DNA of 41,920 bases. Origin: Symbiodinium natans. Its lineage: Eukaryota; Sar; Dinophyceae; Suessiales; Symbiodiniaceae. Positions 30,610-39,694 of this stretch are shown here, one piece after another. Both the position numbers and the translations under genes were made by a program. The stretch is taken from contig CAJNDS010000647.1 in assembly GCA_905221605.1 (NCBI GenBank), forward strand, positions 57,501 through 99,420. The letters run 5' to 3'. The notes under the pieces were generated by a model. That model saw only the letters and a list, made by a program, of their open reading frames with translations, was not told the origin of the DNA and searched no databases. Position 1 is the stretch's first letter; each line of letters opens with the position of its first letter.

Positions 30610-30855
30610 CCTGTCAGTTCTACGATTTGGGCGAAGCCCCAGGTCTCCGTGCTGAACCAAGTGAGATTGACGTTCAAAGCAAGCGATGGCCATCACCAAT
30701 GCAAGGGAGCATCATGAGACAGAACTTGAAGACCGACTGACCATGTAGAGACTCGGGCCCTTTGCAAGTTAGTGGAACTGTTGACTTCCTGGATCTTGAA
30801 GTTTAAAAACATAGTCTGCACTTTCTCACCCAGGCCCTGTAGTGGTTGAAGGGGT

Positions 30856-31217
30856 TTGTGCTCCAGGCGCCGTGGCGGGATCGCCTTTGTCTCGCCTGGC
30901 TGGAGACCCGGTTGGTTCATTGGTTCTCTATCAGTGATAACAGTCCCTTGGTCAGTACGACGCCCCTACGTTCATGCAGGAACCCAGAACATCCTTATTG
31001 GATTCTTGTTGCTTGCCGAGGCGTGGGCTCTGCTGCAGTGCTGGACGTCGGTGCGAGTGCATCTAATTCGAATTCGGGCATTCGACCCACTTGTGCTTGC
31101 ACGGCATGCCATCGGTACTGCAAAGGCCTGTTGCTGCTAGAGCAGATCACGGCTAGGCCAAGGCGTCATTACAAGCACCAGCGCTTTGCGGGAGCCTTGC
31201 AGCAGCCTGCAGCCTGA
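30856..31217 (+). CDS. Hypothetical exon(s), hydrophobic
   Basis: After atgcag|g (about 30979) a frame reads GTQNILIGFLLLAEAWALLQ and VHLIRIRAFDPLVLARHAIG, which could be a membrane segment. In a second frame the stretch at 31120-31215 reads LEQITARPRRHYKHQRFAGA. No splice pair was fixed. Function unknown. Confidence 0.35.
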
Positions 31218-31219
31218 AG

Positions 31220-32210
31220 CCGCTCAACCGCGGCGCTTGCCGAAAGAGGTGACACAAACATGGAGAGAAGTGACATGGTGTCGGCTTTCGCTTTGTGTGC
31301 TTTCGGTTAGTTGTTGCTTGCGAACCATTGATCTGCGGTCGTCGTCGTGGTCGTCGTAGTCGTTTTCGTATTCGTACTCGTGTGAGAAGCGCTCGTTACG
31401 AGCTCCGTCGTAGAGTAGAGGAGCAGTGGCAGTGGCAGTAGCAGTAGGTGATAATGGCAGGATGAGGAGGGGTTGGAGCTGGCATTTGCTCTACTATGTG
31501 GATTAATATTTTCTCAAACTATCTTGAAACCTGTTGAGCGCTCCTTCAAACCTGTCACCTCTTTGCTCCTGCCTGCCATGTGTGCATGCGCGCGTGGGTA
31601 GGCGTGCAGGCGGGTGGGCTTCCCCTGAGTACTGAAAACCCCCTGGCACCCAGAAGGCATCGAGTTCGGGCTGCAGCGTTTGGCTCTGAACTAGCCATTC
31701 AAGTGATGCGTTTGGCTCCAGCAGGCAGTAACCGCAGGCCGCAGAAACACACAAATAAATCAATATTCCCGCGCGAAATGTTGACAAGCTCGTTGAGGTC
31801 CATTTGCGTGACGAACGCAATCCTCTTGATTCTGTACTTTCGGAAAAAACCTCATTTTCCTCGGCAACCGATGCCTAATCCCAAAGCCGATGGATACGAG
31901 ACCTTGTCGTATTCTGTGCCATGATGAACCTCGGCTTGGGCCTCAGCATTTGTTTGGCTGATGGCCGGGACCCGGCCCCATGTCAATGTGTTAGCCGGAT
32001 AAACTAGGTCCGTGATTGATGAGTAGCCTTCCCTCAATAAGGTCAATATTAGGGATCCTCGTATTGTTGTATGTCATTGTCCTCAAACACAGGGGCTGCC
32101 TATGAATCAGGGACTAAACTACCTGTACTTGCTTGAAGGTTTCGGGCCTGGGTCGTTTGGACTCGAGGTTCAGGGTTTAAGTTCCGGGGGGTGAAGATCG
32201 AATTCAGGAC
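31220..32210. other. Mostly non-coding; GTC and GGCAGT microsatellites at 31338-31450
   Basis: GTCGTCGTCGTGGTCGTCGT and GGCAGTGGCAGTAGCAGTAG are simple repeats. Open frames at 31503-31924 exist on both strands, but neither is convincing. CGGTTTAAGTTCCGGGG-type wording around 32175 is intron-like. Confidence 0.4.
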
Positions 32211-32212
32211 CT

Positions 32213-32668
32213 ATGGTCTGTGGCTTTTGGATTATTCCGAGTTTACGCTCTAGGGAGACTGTGGTGGCGGAGGGCCCGCAGGTTGAGTTGCAATTGCCCA
32301 AGCCAAACTTGCTGACGTCTAGGCTTCGGGTGTTCCATTACATGAGGCTGGTTGGGGCGAACTGCAACGCGTCCAGGTTCATTCAGGTTTTTTTGTGTCG
32401 GGTTTCGGGTTTCAGGGCCCATGGTTGTGATTCTTGGAACCTCACTGGCTGTGCTGGTGTTACAAGTAGTGGCGGTGCAGTGGCAGTAAAAATTAGCAGC
32501 AGTGGTGGTCTAGTACTCCATTCGGCGTGTGGGGGATTGCGGATTCACTTTTGGGTTACGGTTATGATTCGGGTTGTGAGGGCCCTCCCAATACACAAAG
32601 TGTTGTGGACGTCGGACGTAGCGGTGAGCGACTTGAGGTCACTTTTGGAAGCGCAGGCCACTATATAG
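32213..32668 (+). other. Long open frame of doubtful coding value
   Basis: A 151-residue frame is open, with a Gly/Ser-rich middle part from TGGCGGTGCAGTGG-type repeats. The wording is uneven and GGGTTTCGGGTTTCAGGG motifs inside it look like intron. It may hide one or two short exons. Confidence 0.25.
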
Positions 32669-32711
32669 CTACTCGTATCGAGCTGTCTTGGAGTTTTCCC
32701 GACTTGCAGCT

Positions 32712-33110
32712 ATGAAAGCTGGCAATAGAAGAACCTCAGCCGATGCATTCAAACAGATGTCTGTGCAGCATAACATTGGCAACGTAAAAGGTTTTGGTGC
32801 CTTGAGTCATGCTCCAGATTGCAGGGCGCAGTTCAGGAATGCAACGCGCCACCGTGCTCGGCTTGTGCAGGTGTGAATAGATACTTGACAAGATCCTCTT
32901 CATGCTGCCCTTTTTATGCTGCAGCCGTCATCATGTGGTATAGCATCGTTCAAGGCTCTCAGGTTGTATTTCTCGAGAATCACGAACTGCTGCAGACGAT
33001 TGCTTTAGTTCTTTCTGCAAGAATCTTGGGGAATCGCCTCATGTTGCAGCAATGCACTCTCCCTCGCATTCTCCAACGCGGCGACCCCGATTTTCCGATG
33101 GCTCACCGGC
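32712..33110 (+). CDS. Hypothetical protein, two exons joined by a clean GT-AG intron
   Basis: Exon 1 (32712-32870, ATG start possible) reads MKAGNRRTSADAFKQMSVQH, NIGNVKGFGALSHAPDCRAQ and ends RHRARLVQ at a cag|gtgtga donor. Exon 2 begins after ctctcag|g at 32963 and reads VVFLENHELLQTIALVLSAR, then ILGNRLMLQQCTLPRILQRG. Both borders are in phase 0, and the intron is 92 bases. The joined protein has even composition and helix character. The end of exon 2 is not fixed. No domain was recognised. Confidence 0.6.
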
Positions 33111-33480
33111 GGGGTTGGGCGGGGCGGGTGGGTCGTTGTTGTTCGTAGATTGGTCTGTCTTGTCTGGGCGTCAGGATTGGTGACTGGTTGCAGACTCCGC
33201 AAGATCCGCAAGCCACCCTAAAGAAAGCCTTGTTACAATGTCCAATTACGCATGTGCGAGCATAAAGATATATAAAGATCCACGTTCGCTTGTACGAAGT
33301 GCCTTCCTGCGACAGTTTGCAGGCCATTGTTGCTTGCTGACCAACTATCAGAGGTAGGAGTAGCAGATGACGTCGTCAACCCGGCAAGTGGGCCATCGAG
33401 GCTCTAATCCCGGTCCTGCAAGAAAGGGTTTTGTTTCGGAGCTGTTAGGGGTATTCGAATCGGGAGATGAATCGTGAGGG
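33111..33480. other. No supportable gene
   Basis: Open frames on both strands are short and biased. Nothing with splice borders was seen. Confidence 0.4.
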
Positions 33481-33539
33481 CTAGAATATGCAACCACAGG
33501 CCAGACAGAGTACACTCGAAAGCCGACAAGTGGCCCATC

Positions 33540-33690
33540 AGCCCGAAACTCCTGAAGCCTAAACGCGGAAGCTCCTCCTGGAAGGATTTCGAAGACAGGG
33601 GCCGACGCAACAGCGGCTCCGTCGACCGCATAGATCGCTACCGAGAGTCCTCACGGGCTCGAGAATCCTCGAGGCTGGACGTTCAGGGTT
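33540..33690 (+). CDS. Ser/Arg-rich exon-like block
   Basis: The frame reads PKRGSSSWKDFEDRGRRNSG, then SVDRIDRYRESSRARESSRL, and runs into GGGTTGAGGGATTTAGGG intron wording at 33686. Alternating Ser, Arg, Asp and Glu resembles the RS/RE tails of splicing-related proteins, but the block is short. The opposite strand is also open. Confidence 0.3.
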
Positions 33691-34190
33691 GAGGGATTTA
33701 GGGCTTCACCGGTTAGACTTAAGGGTTTGGGCTTTAGAATGGTTAAAGGGTTTAGCGAAGTTTGGATGTTTGACTTTAGTTTTCAAGCTTTCAGGCCTTC
33801 GACATATGACGCCGAAGGAGCATCTTGCAACTCAACTACTTTCATGAACTGCAATCGAGAAGAGCGAGACATGTGGACAAATCTGGCTTGTGAGCATATT
33901 TTGCAGGCCCCCCGATGACAGTCGCGCTCGAAAGTTGTCGCTGGGTCCAGCACCGCCGCGGAGAGCACTTTCCTCCTCAGGCCAGGCAGCCCTGCACAAG
34001 ATCAACGGGTGTAAAAGCACGTAGCTTTAGCCAGCGTTCCTTTTTTGCGCTGCGTTCTCTGACTGACTGCCTTGCAAGGCAGCTTTGACCTAAGCTCACC
34101 GAAGGGCATGGAGGCAAAGTGATGCGTGCAGGGATGCTTGATGTGCCCTTTCCGCTCCTCGCATGTGGTTTTCAGCTAGCTGCCGAGCCA
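33691..34190. other. Mostly non-coding, with TTTAGGG-like wording at 33686-33760
   Basis: GATTTAGGGCTTC, AAGGGTTTGGGCTTTAG and AAAGGGTTTAGCG are degenerate telomere-like words. No convincing coding block was found. Confidence 0.4.
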
Positions 34191-34267
34191 GTTGTGGGAT
34201 ATCGAAGCCCTTGTCTGGAGTATGAACACAGCTCACTGCTTCGCAGGGTGGCATTGGCTTCAGCAGC

Positions 34268-35140
34268 ATGAGCAGTCAATGGGCAGCGACAGCCCAACTC
34301 TTCGAATCCAGCTTGCAGAACAGCCTCTGCTTGACGCCATCATCGTGTTCCAGCACGACGCGCACGGCCCCCTTCAGAACCCCAACGCCACCGCCGCAAC
34401 GAGCCCGCGCCAAGGCTAACGACGGAAACAGCAGCGACTACTCCGACGACTTCGAGGCTCCCCCGCGCCCGGCACTCCCAGCCGCGCCCACAGCACCTGC
34501 CGCACCCGCCGCGCCCGTCGCACCCGCAGCCCGCGCCCCAGCAGCACTGGCCCCTTCGGCGCCCGCGGCTCCCACAGCTCCCGTGGCCCCCATAGCTCCA
34601 GTAGCTCCACAGATTCCGGCGCAGCTTCCACCACCGGCCCGACCGGTGCTTGCACCTGCACCCGCATCACCTGCTCCTCCCACACCCCAACTTCCAGCCC
34701 CGCCCACACCCAGCGTGCCAGTTGCACCACTTGCACCAGCTACAATCAGACCCCCTCCTGTTGCACCTGCCACACCCGCAACGCCTGGGCCTGCGGCACC
34801 TGGCGCTCCTGTTGCACCCATCGCACCGGCTGCACCGTTCCCGCCTGCGGCGCCCATGCCACCACCACCTTCCCCATACTTGCAAGACACGTTCGCTGGC
34901 GAAGCAACGAGAGATGATGCAAGCCTGCTGCGAATCCTGGAGGAGGTCAGCCCACCTGACCCACCTCCACCGCCAAGGTCCCTCAGTGCTTCCAGAAGCC
35001 CCCGGCCGGCTCGCAAGAGCCCAAGGAGCCCAAGGAGCCCAAGCAGCCCAAAGAGCCCCAGTCGAAAAGGTTTCTCGGATGCCTATTCGACAGAGGCGGC
35101 GGGCAAAGTACACGTGGCTCAGCTGGGCAAAAAGCCGTAG
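34268..35140 (+). CDS. Proline/alanine-rich protein with a Ser-Pro basic tail (290 residues)
   Basis: ATG at 34268 opens the longest continuous frame of the window and ends at TAG. The first 50 residues are polar. Then comes an acidic NSSDYSDDFEAPPRPALP motif, about 150 residues of irregular Ala-Pro-Val repeats (APAAPTAPVAPIAPVAP), then a short acidic helix (GEATRDDASLLRILEEV) and a basic tail (RKSPRSPRSPSSPKSPSRKG) before FSDAYSTEAAGKVHVAQLGK. Ala-Pro linkers and Ser-Pro basic tails occur in nuclear and cytoskeletal proteins; no family can be named. Upstream, another frame (34210-34415) reads LRIQLAEQPLLDAIIVFQHD and looks at least as coding as the start of this one, so the true N terminus may come from that frame. 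The Gly-rich minus frame over the repeats is a shadow. Confidence 0.65.
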   Translation: MSSQWAATAQLFESSLQNSLCLTPSSCSSTTRTAPFRTPTPPPQRARAKANDGNSSDYSDDFEAPPRPALPAAPTAPAAPAAPVAPAARAPAALAPSAPAAPTAPVAPIAPVAPQIPAQLPPPARPVLAPAPASPAPPTPQLPAPPTPSVPVAPLAPATIRPPPVAPATPATPGPAAPGAPVAPIAPAAPFPPAAPMPPPPSPYLQDTFAGEATRDDASLLRILEEVSPPDPPPPPRSLSASRSPRPARKSPRSPRSPSSPKSPSRKGFSDAYSTEAAGKVHVAQLGKKP

Positions 35141-35149
35141 ATGCTTCTT

Positions 35150-35297
35150 CTCCCGGATAGCTTCATGTCTGCGAAAATGGTGTCGATCGCAGAAGCTTTG
35201 TGCTGAGGTAGTTGTTCAGCATCTCACGGAACTATGTGAGCCTATCAGCACTGCGCTGTGCTTGTCAGACTTGATCCTGGAGAAGGACGTGCCATGA
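35150..35297 (+). CDS. Hypothetical exon after the Pro/Ala-rich frame
   Basis: The frame reads FSRIASCLRKWCRSQKLCAE, then VVVQHLTELCEPISTALCLS and DLILEKDVP before a TGA. A second frame over the first half reads LPDSFMSAKMVSIAEALC. Helix-like wording with several Cys. It may belong to the same gene as the Pro/Ala-rich frame or be the next gene. Confidence 0.4.
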
Positions 35298-35537
35298 CCT
35301 TGCATTGGATGCTTCATGACATTTCTGTCTGCATACACTGCATGTGCCTGTCACTGAAGCCTCGTGCTCTGGACTGCAACTTGCACCTGTCAAGGTCAAA
35401 GTAGCTGGCGTGCTCCTCCGAAAGGGTATGAGATTGGTCCCTTGACGGCAGCCTTGAGATGCTCGAAATCGGGGTGGGCAGTTAACCTACCATTTTGGGG
35501 GGTTGCATGCAGTGGCATCTTCCATCATTGAACGCAG

Positions 35538-35874
35538 TTGCCTATAGTTGGAGCCACAGTTACACGTGCGTACATCATGTCCAGGATGTGTGAGGTGCTG
35601 TCACATATCCTAAATGAACTGAGTGGTCTCCTCCGACATTTTGGTCTCCTTGTTTGTAGAAGCGGAACTAAACGAAGCGTAGAGCAAATCAATGACTCGC
35701 AATTCCAAGTGTCTTGGGATTCCTGCAGGGAGAATTGCTCCAAGGATAGGGCAAGTTGATTCGGCAACGAGGCAACACGAAACTCCAAGAACATCCAAGA
35801 ACGAGTATCGGGGAGATTTTGTAGCTGCTGTGAAACGCGACTTTCTCGTTAAGCTGAGGACAGCATGCAGTTGA
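35538..35874 (+). CDS. Hypothetical exons
   Basis: After cgcag|t a frame reads LPIVGATVTRAYIMSRMCEV, then LSHILNELSGLLRHFGLLVC. From about 35725 a second frame reads GRIAPRIGQVDSATRQHETP and EYRGDFVAAVKRDFLVKLRT. The two are out of frame, so a splice or a break lies between them. The minus strand is open but less protein-like. Function unknown. Confidence 0.4.
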
Positions 35875-35924
35875 CGGTCAGTACCGACCGTACCTGTGCA
35901 TAAACTGTTCAGCATGGGCTACGG

Positions 35925-36437
35925 TTGGCTTTCAAGGCTCAGGGATGTTTCATAGAACTGCACCGTCAGGTTCCGTGGAAGGGCTTGGAGTCATGCCACT
36001 CCTACACAAGCCTTCTCCACAGCCTTGAGAAGTCCCTGCAGCTGACCTTCGAGTGGCCGCAGGCGCAGTCCGCCATCTTCAGGGGTCAGGAACGTTTCCG
36101 GACACAGATAGAAACTCAATCTTATGATGCGGTTCATATTGCTTTGGAGTTTACATGGTCCCCGCCTGCCCCAAATCCCGGCCTTCAAATCGCTTTTCTG
36201 AGGGCTTTTGGGACTGTGATATACGATGACGTTGGTAGGAGTTCATGCCACGCAGAGGTCACGCCGCCTGTTCCTGTCCTGCGCTCAGATTGGCGTAACC
36301 CGAGTCGAGTTTGCAGGTTGAGCGCAAGGTTCATAGGCGTGATGCGAACTGACGAAGGACTTGCTGTTTGTGCCCTACGAGTGGAGATGTCCGCAATGCC
36401 TGGAGCCGTTGCCGATGCAGGCGCTGACATGCACTGA
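35925..36437 (+). CDS. Hypothetical protein, 170-residue open frame
   Basis: The frame reads VPWKGLESCHSYTSLLHSLE, KSLQLTFEWPQAQSAIFRGQ, YDAVHIALEFTWSPPAPNPG and LSARFIGVMRTDEGLAVCAL. The first 60 residues follow a possible gtcag|g acceptor at about 35968. Later parts also have splice-like starts (gag|gtcacg, cag|gttgag), so introns may be hidden. From 36358 another frame is better (see next entry). Function unknown. Confidence 0.5.
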   Translation: MAFKAQGCFIELHRQVPWKGLESCHSYTSLLHSLEKSLQLTFEWPQAQSAIFRGQERFRTQIETQSYDAVHIALEFTWSPPAPNPGLQIAFLRAFGTVIYDDVGRSSCHAEVTPPVPVLRSDWRNPSRVCRLSARFIGVMRTDEGLAVCALRVEMSAMPGAVADAGADMH

Positions 36438-36885
36438 CAGCGGAGTCAGCTGGAGCAAGCCTTGTACTACTCCTTAAACGTTAACGTGCTTGATCAAAAA
36501 TGGTTCGTGTACTTGAGGTGCCCGAGGCCTGCAGCGCGGTGGCACTCCTTCGCAGTGCTGTGCCTGGTGTGGACGACTTCATCGCAGCACGGCGTTAGGA
36601 TCAGTTACCCCGAAATTCACGTGAAGCGTTTCAACCGAAAGCCGCCAGCCGAAACGCCCTCACACAGCAAAAGCGCCCTAGACTCTAGACTTTGCCCGAA
36701 CGTGGGCCCAGGATGGACCACCGCGAAACCTATGGCAGATATCTGAAATGGACTCGGTGCCGAAACAGAAGCTGCAGGAGCACGTCCTGAAAGACACCTC
36801 AGACTGGGTTCTGAAGAGTTGCATTTGCACGAGTTGTCGTTGCTGTGTAGTAAACAGGTTCAAAAAGCAAGTATGGTCTGTTTGA
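36358..36885 (+). CDS. Cysteine-containing protein segment, three joinable exons
   Basis: Exon 1 (36358-36420), after gaag|g, reads DLLFVPYEWRCPQCLEPLPM and ends Q at cag|gc. Exon 2 (36527-about 36589), after cgag|g, reads ACSAVALLRSAVPGVDDFIA and can end at a GC donor. Exon 3 starts after ggcag|a at 36739 and reads ISEMDSVPKQKLQEHVLKDT, then SDWVLKSCICTSCRCCVVNR, with a possible stop at about 36883. All three joins are phase 0. CPQC in exon 1 and the CICTSCRCC cluster in exon 3 suggest metal binding. No family was recognised. Confidence 0.5.
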
Positions 36886-37028
36886 ACTTCCTTCTTCTGG
36901 AGTCACTCCTGTTCTTTTGAATCGAGGCTTCTACGACCGAGCTGCGCTGCAGCGCGTGCCACCAATCCATCTGGAATCTCTGGAACCCTCCGGCCTACAG
37001 ATGAGCCTCAACTGGGTTCAGCATTTTT

Positions 37029-37090
37029 TTGTAGTTTGGCAGTGCAGGCTTAAACCTAAACCCGATACACCCTAAGCCTAAAACTGCAAC
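37029..37090. repeat. Degenerate AAACCC-type intron wording
   Basis: TTAAACCTAAACCCGATACA and CCCTAAGCCTAAAACTGCAA resemble decayed CCCTAAA repeats. Confidence 0.6.
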
Positions 37091-37128
37091 TTCAAGCATC
37101 CCAATGCACAAGTCCCTTCTTTTTCTCT

Positions 37129-37470
37129 ATGGAGGTGATCGCTGTGGGCTTGCAGTTTGTCCGCAGTGCCTTTACAACAGCAAGAGGCTACACCAGCCAC
37201 TTTGCTGCCCACCTACCAGAAGTTCTGCAGGCAGGGGTCATGCTTGCAAAACCGCTGTCTTGCGCTCGCTCTTCTCAAGACTTCTTTTTGCCCCAGGTGA
37301 TACTTGCCGTTTGCTGGCCGCCCATCTTCACAAACCCTTCGACTTGTCCCCCCTGTTGGACGTGGGCTCGCTGGCAAGGCCGCGATTGGATGCCGCAGTG
37401 CATAAAGGGCGTACGTGGGATGTGCAAATGGACATAGCGAAGAGCATGGTGCAGGGTGGGCACTTACACG
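37129..37470 (+). CDS. Hypothetical exons
   Basis: The first block reads VIAVGLQFVRSAFTTARGYT, then SHFAAHLPEVLQAGVMLAKP. After ccccag|g (about 37300) another frame reads CRLLAAHLHKPFDLSPLLDV, then LARPRLDAAVHKGRTWDVQM and DIAKSMVQ up to a cag|g at about 37455. Both have the look of a soluble helical protein. Phases across the border were not resolved. Function unknown. Confidence 0.5.
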
Positions 37471-37523
37471 GAAATTGGTATATTTGGGTTGATTGTTAGC
37501 TTCGTATTGTTTCCTGTCGAGGT

Positions 37524-37612
37524 GTCCAGACAGCGCCGCGGGCCGTTTGCTGCAGCGGAAAGCTGGCCGCCTCATCCCTCTGCGGGAAGCAGCCGAGTAT
37601 CGCGGCATCTTC
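37524..37612 (+). CDS. Hypothetical short exon
   Basis: After cgag|g the frame reads CPDSAAGRLLQRKAGRLIPL, then REAAEYRGIF before TAG. This frame is clearly more protein-like than the two others, which are Ser/Pro-rich. A longer plus frame through the same bases was not preferred. Confidence 0.35.
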
Positions 37613-37873
37613 TAGTTTCGGGGTCGTTTGATGTCTTTTCAGGTGGGTTCGGTCCTTTGCGGGGTATTCTCTTGGTGCAGTGCCTGTCAGTTGTCGAGGG
37701 TATTTTGTTCTGAGGAGCCTTGGAATCATTCATCGATCCGCTTTGGGGGGTTCCGTCTTGTCTTGAGTCTCTGAGGTCCGGAAACTGGGTCTGTGCATGT
37801 TGATGGGTGCCCTTGTCATTGGAGCAGTAATTGGTGTTCTCGCTCACCTTAGCCTCAGCCGTCTTCTGCAGGC

Positions 37874-38043
37874 ATGTGAACCAGCCACGTACAGCAACTC
37901 TTCTACATATGCTTGTGCGAACCAGCCCCAGGTACTATGGGCGCGCTGCCCTTTTACACGCCAAAGCCGAGAAGCTGCGAGGTCAGGGGCTTCTCGGTGC
38001 GAGTCAGCCGATGGCTGCTCGATCGCCAACTGGCCCCGTGTAA
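37874..38043 (+). CDS. Hypothetical exon
   Basis: After tgcag|g the frame reads HVNQPRTATLLHMLVRTSPR, then YYGRAALLHAKAEKLRGQGL, and stops at TAA. The wording is good. The part before the acceptor (37798-37870) has a hydrophobic frame (MLMGALVIGAVIGVLAHLSL) that might be a signal or membrane exon, but may be intron. Function unknown. Confidence 0.45.
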
Positions 38044-38219
38044 GCCCTCCTTCGCTCGGACAATCATGTACCAGTCTTCTCTATGTCTCTCGCCTGGGTT
38101 TCGTAAGAACAATGAGCAAGCAGTTGAGTCCAACATACCCAACTACTCCGACCCCAGATCCAACATGATCCAGCAGGCATGCCCTGAAACCTACGCGCAA
38201 ACCTGAACCCTCCTGAGCC

Positions 38220-38345
38220 CTCTCAGTGCTTCAATGGCCGCTGTGCCCATGTCAGGAACGGCAGCATCTGCTTCATGAAGCCCGCGAGGCGCTGGGCACT
38301 GCTCTGCATGGCCTCCGAGGTCCCAGAGGCACCTGGGATTATGTC
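38220..38345. CDS. Coding-like block, strand unclear
   Basis: On the minus strand one frame reads IPGASGTSEAMQSSAQRLAG, then FMKQMLPFLTWAQRPLKH. On the plus strand, after ctcag|t, a frame reads CFNGRCAHVRNGSICFMKPA, then RRWALLCMASEVPEAPGIMS. Both are plausible. The neighbours are on the plus strand. Confidence 0.3.
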
Positions 38346-38669
38346 CATGTCGAGCCACGAAGGGTGACGACCTGTCTTCCTCGGAGAACCACGTGCTGAA
38401 TTCAGAGCTGGGGAGAACCCAGCTTCCCTTCACAAAACCCCTCAGCCTCTCTAAGGCGCAAGTAAGAAGCCGAAGACGGATCCGGAACAGCGGGCGGTCA
38501 GTGCGCCCGATCCGCGAGTTTGGTATCTGCTGGGGTCCAGGCCTTAGCAGCCAACCCGAGCTCGAAGGCCTCAAGCCTGAAAGCCCGAAAAGCCCTCAGC
38601 CCTTACTCCAAGCCCTGAAAGTAGCCTTGGTCCTACCAAGTCTTGCTTCGGAGCTCAAGGCTCGTTATG

Positions 38670-38852
38670 TGCAGTCTTGGCTCCCCCGAAGAAGGGCGGC
38701 ATGTGTCCCAGCTGAACGATGTCATTTTTTTTCGTGCTTCAGGGCCTGGAGAGGGTCCTCATCTTCATGGCCGGGTGGGGGGAGTGAAAGACGCCCTCCT
38801 CATCTTTCAAGCCCTCGAACCTCATGGGAGACGTGGACCTAGAGGACTCTAA
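38670..38852 (+). CDS. Hypothetical exon
   Basis: The frame reads CSLGSPEEGRHVSQLNDVIF, then FRASGPGEGPHLHGRVGGVK and DALLIFQALEPHGRRGPRGL before TAA. An internal ttcag|g (about 38742) could be an acceptor. The upstream frame 38393-38640, ending in a Pro/Leu-rich stretch (LEGLKPESPKSPQPLLQALK), is probably intron. Function unknown. Confidence 0.5.
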   Translation, partial: CSLGSPEEGRHVSQLNDVIFFRASGPGEGPHLHGRVGGVKDALLIFQALEPHGRRGPRGL

Positions 38853-38869
38853 GACCTGAGTAGGTCCAT

Positions 38870-39145
38870 TGCCAGTGTAAGGTTCGGGGACCAATTCAGG
38901 CCTTGTGTGCAAGCCAGTCTGCAGCTCAGGCATATCGTCAGGCCTTGTGCCATTTGCCCATGGGCATATTTGCTCACGCGGTGCACTTCAATTCGGCGCC
39001 CGCCCTAGCAGTACGTAGGCTTGATGAGTGCAGGAGCTTAGCTCTGTGATCCATAGGCCATAGGCGATTTCATTCCATGTGTGAATTCGGGGCATCTCCC
39101 CGTTTGGTTATGTGCGAGTAAGTGAATGAGTGAGTGAGGGAGTGC
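38870..39145. other. No supportable gene
   Basis: No frame with convincing protein character was seen before the GGGT repeat. Confidence 0.35.
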
Positions 39146-39180
39146 GTGGGTGGGTGGGTGGGTGGGTGGGTGGGTGGTGG
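39146..39180. repeat. (GGGT)n microsatellite
   Basis: About seven GGGT units in a row, followed by GGTGG. The sequence fits a G-quadruplex motif on the plus strand. Confidence 0.9.
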
Positions 39181-39259
39181 TCATGCTTGTGATGATAGTT
39201 GTGATGAAGTCCCACCACCACAACAGCGCTGACCAAGTGGCTGGGGCATGCGTAGTGCG

Positions 39260-39572
39260 TGACATGAATGCTGTTGACAGGGTGGAAGGTCATGAGCGAC
39301 AGAACTCAGCAAGCTACTTGTTTCCTGTAGATCAAAAATTGCTTTCAATGGCAAGGGTTGCCCAAATCCGGGTTGCCCCTGATTCCTTAAGCGCTCGAGA
39401 CCCGAAGACATCCTACAACCTTGGAGCCAAAGCCCAGGCCCTCATCCACTCCCGATCGGCCACGGCGGGGAACTCGGCTGCAGAAGCAGCCGCAAAGCGT
39501 GCCCTTCACGAGTTCCGACGCTGCTGCCGTGGCATGCTTGGGAGGCCCTTGGGGGCCCTTTTGGAGTATTGA
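39260..39572 (+). CDS. Hypothetical exon, Ala/Arg helical end
   Basis: The frame reads NAVDRVEGHERQNSASYLFP, VDQKLLSMARVAQIRVAPDS, then SYNLGAKAQALIHSRSATAG and NSAAEAAAKRALHEFRRCCR up to TGA. The last 60 residues have a strong helix character. The Gly/Trp/Val-rich beginning at 39150-39200 is the microsatellite read through and is left out. Function unknown. Confidence 0.5.
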
Positions 39573-39671
39573 TTTCTGATTGTGCTTTTGGCGGTAGAGG
39601 GATTACAGGCAAGGTTTTGTGCGTGCCGTATCTCTGTACCTCTGCTCTCGGGCCGCATATGAGCTCGCAAC

Positions 39672-39694
39672 GACTTCTCTAGTCTAGAGAAGTC
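39672..39694. other. Perfect 11+1+11 palindrome
   Basis: GACTTCTCTAG, T, CTAGAGAAGTC. The arms pair completely. It lies between the plus-strand block ending at 39572 and minus-strand coding on the other side, so it could mark the meeting point of two convergent genes. Confidence 0.7.

Noticed and set aside
31338-31450. Coding exon with Ser/Arg or Val/Val runs
   Set aside because: The runs come from GTC and GGCAGT simple repeats, with no convincing flanking frame.
34438-35016. 192-residue Gly/Ala-rich minus-strand frame
   Set aside because: It is the complement of the Ala-Pro repeats; its glycine runs are a by-product of the plus-strand codons.
39108-39293. His/Pro/Thr-rich minus-strand frame
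   Set aside because: It is the complement of the GGGT microsatellite and nearby simple sequence.
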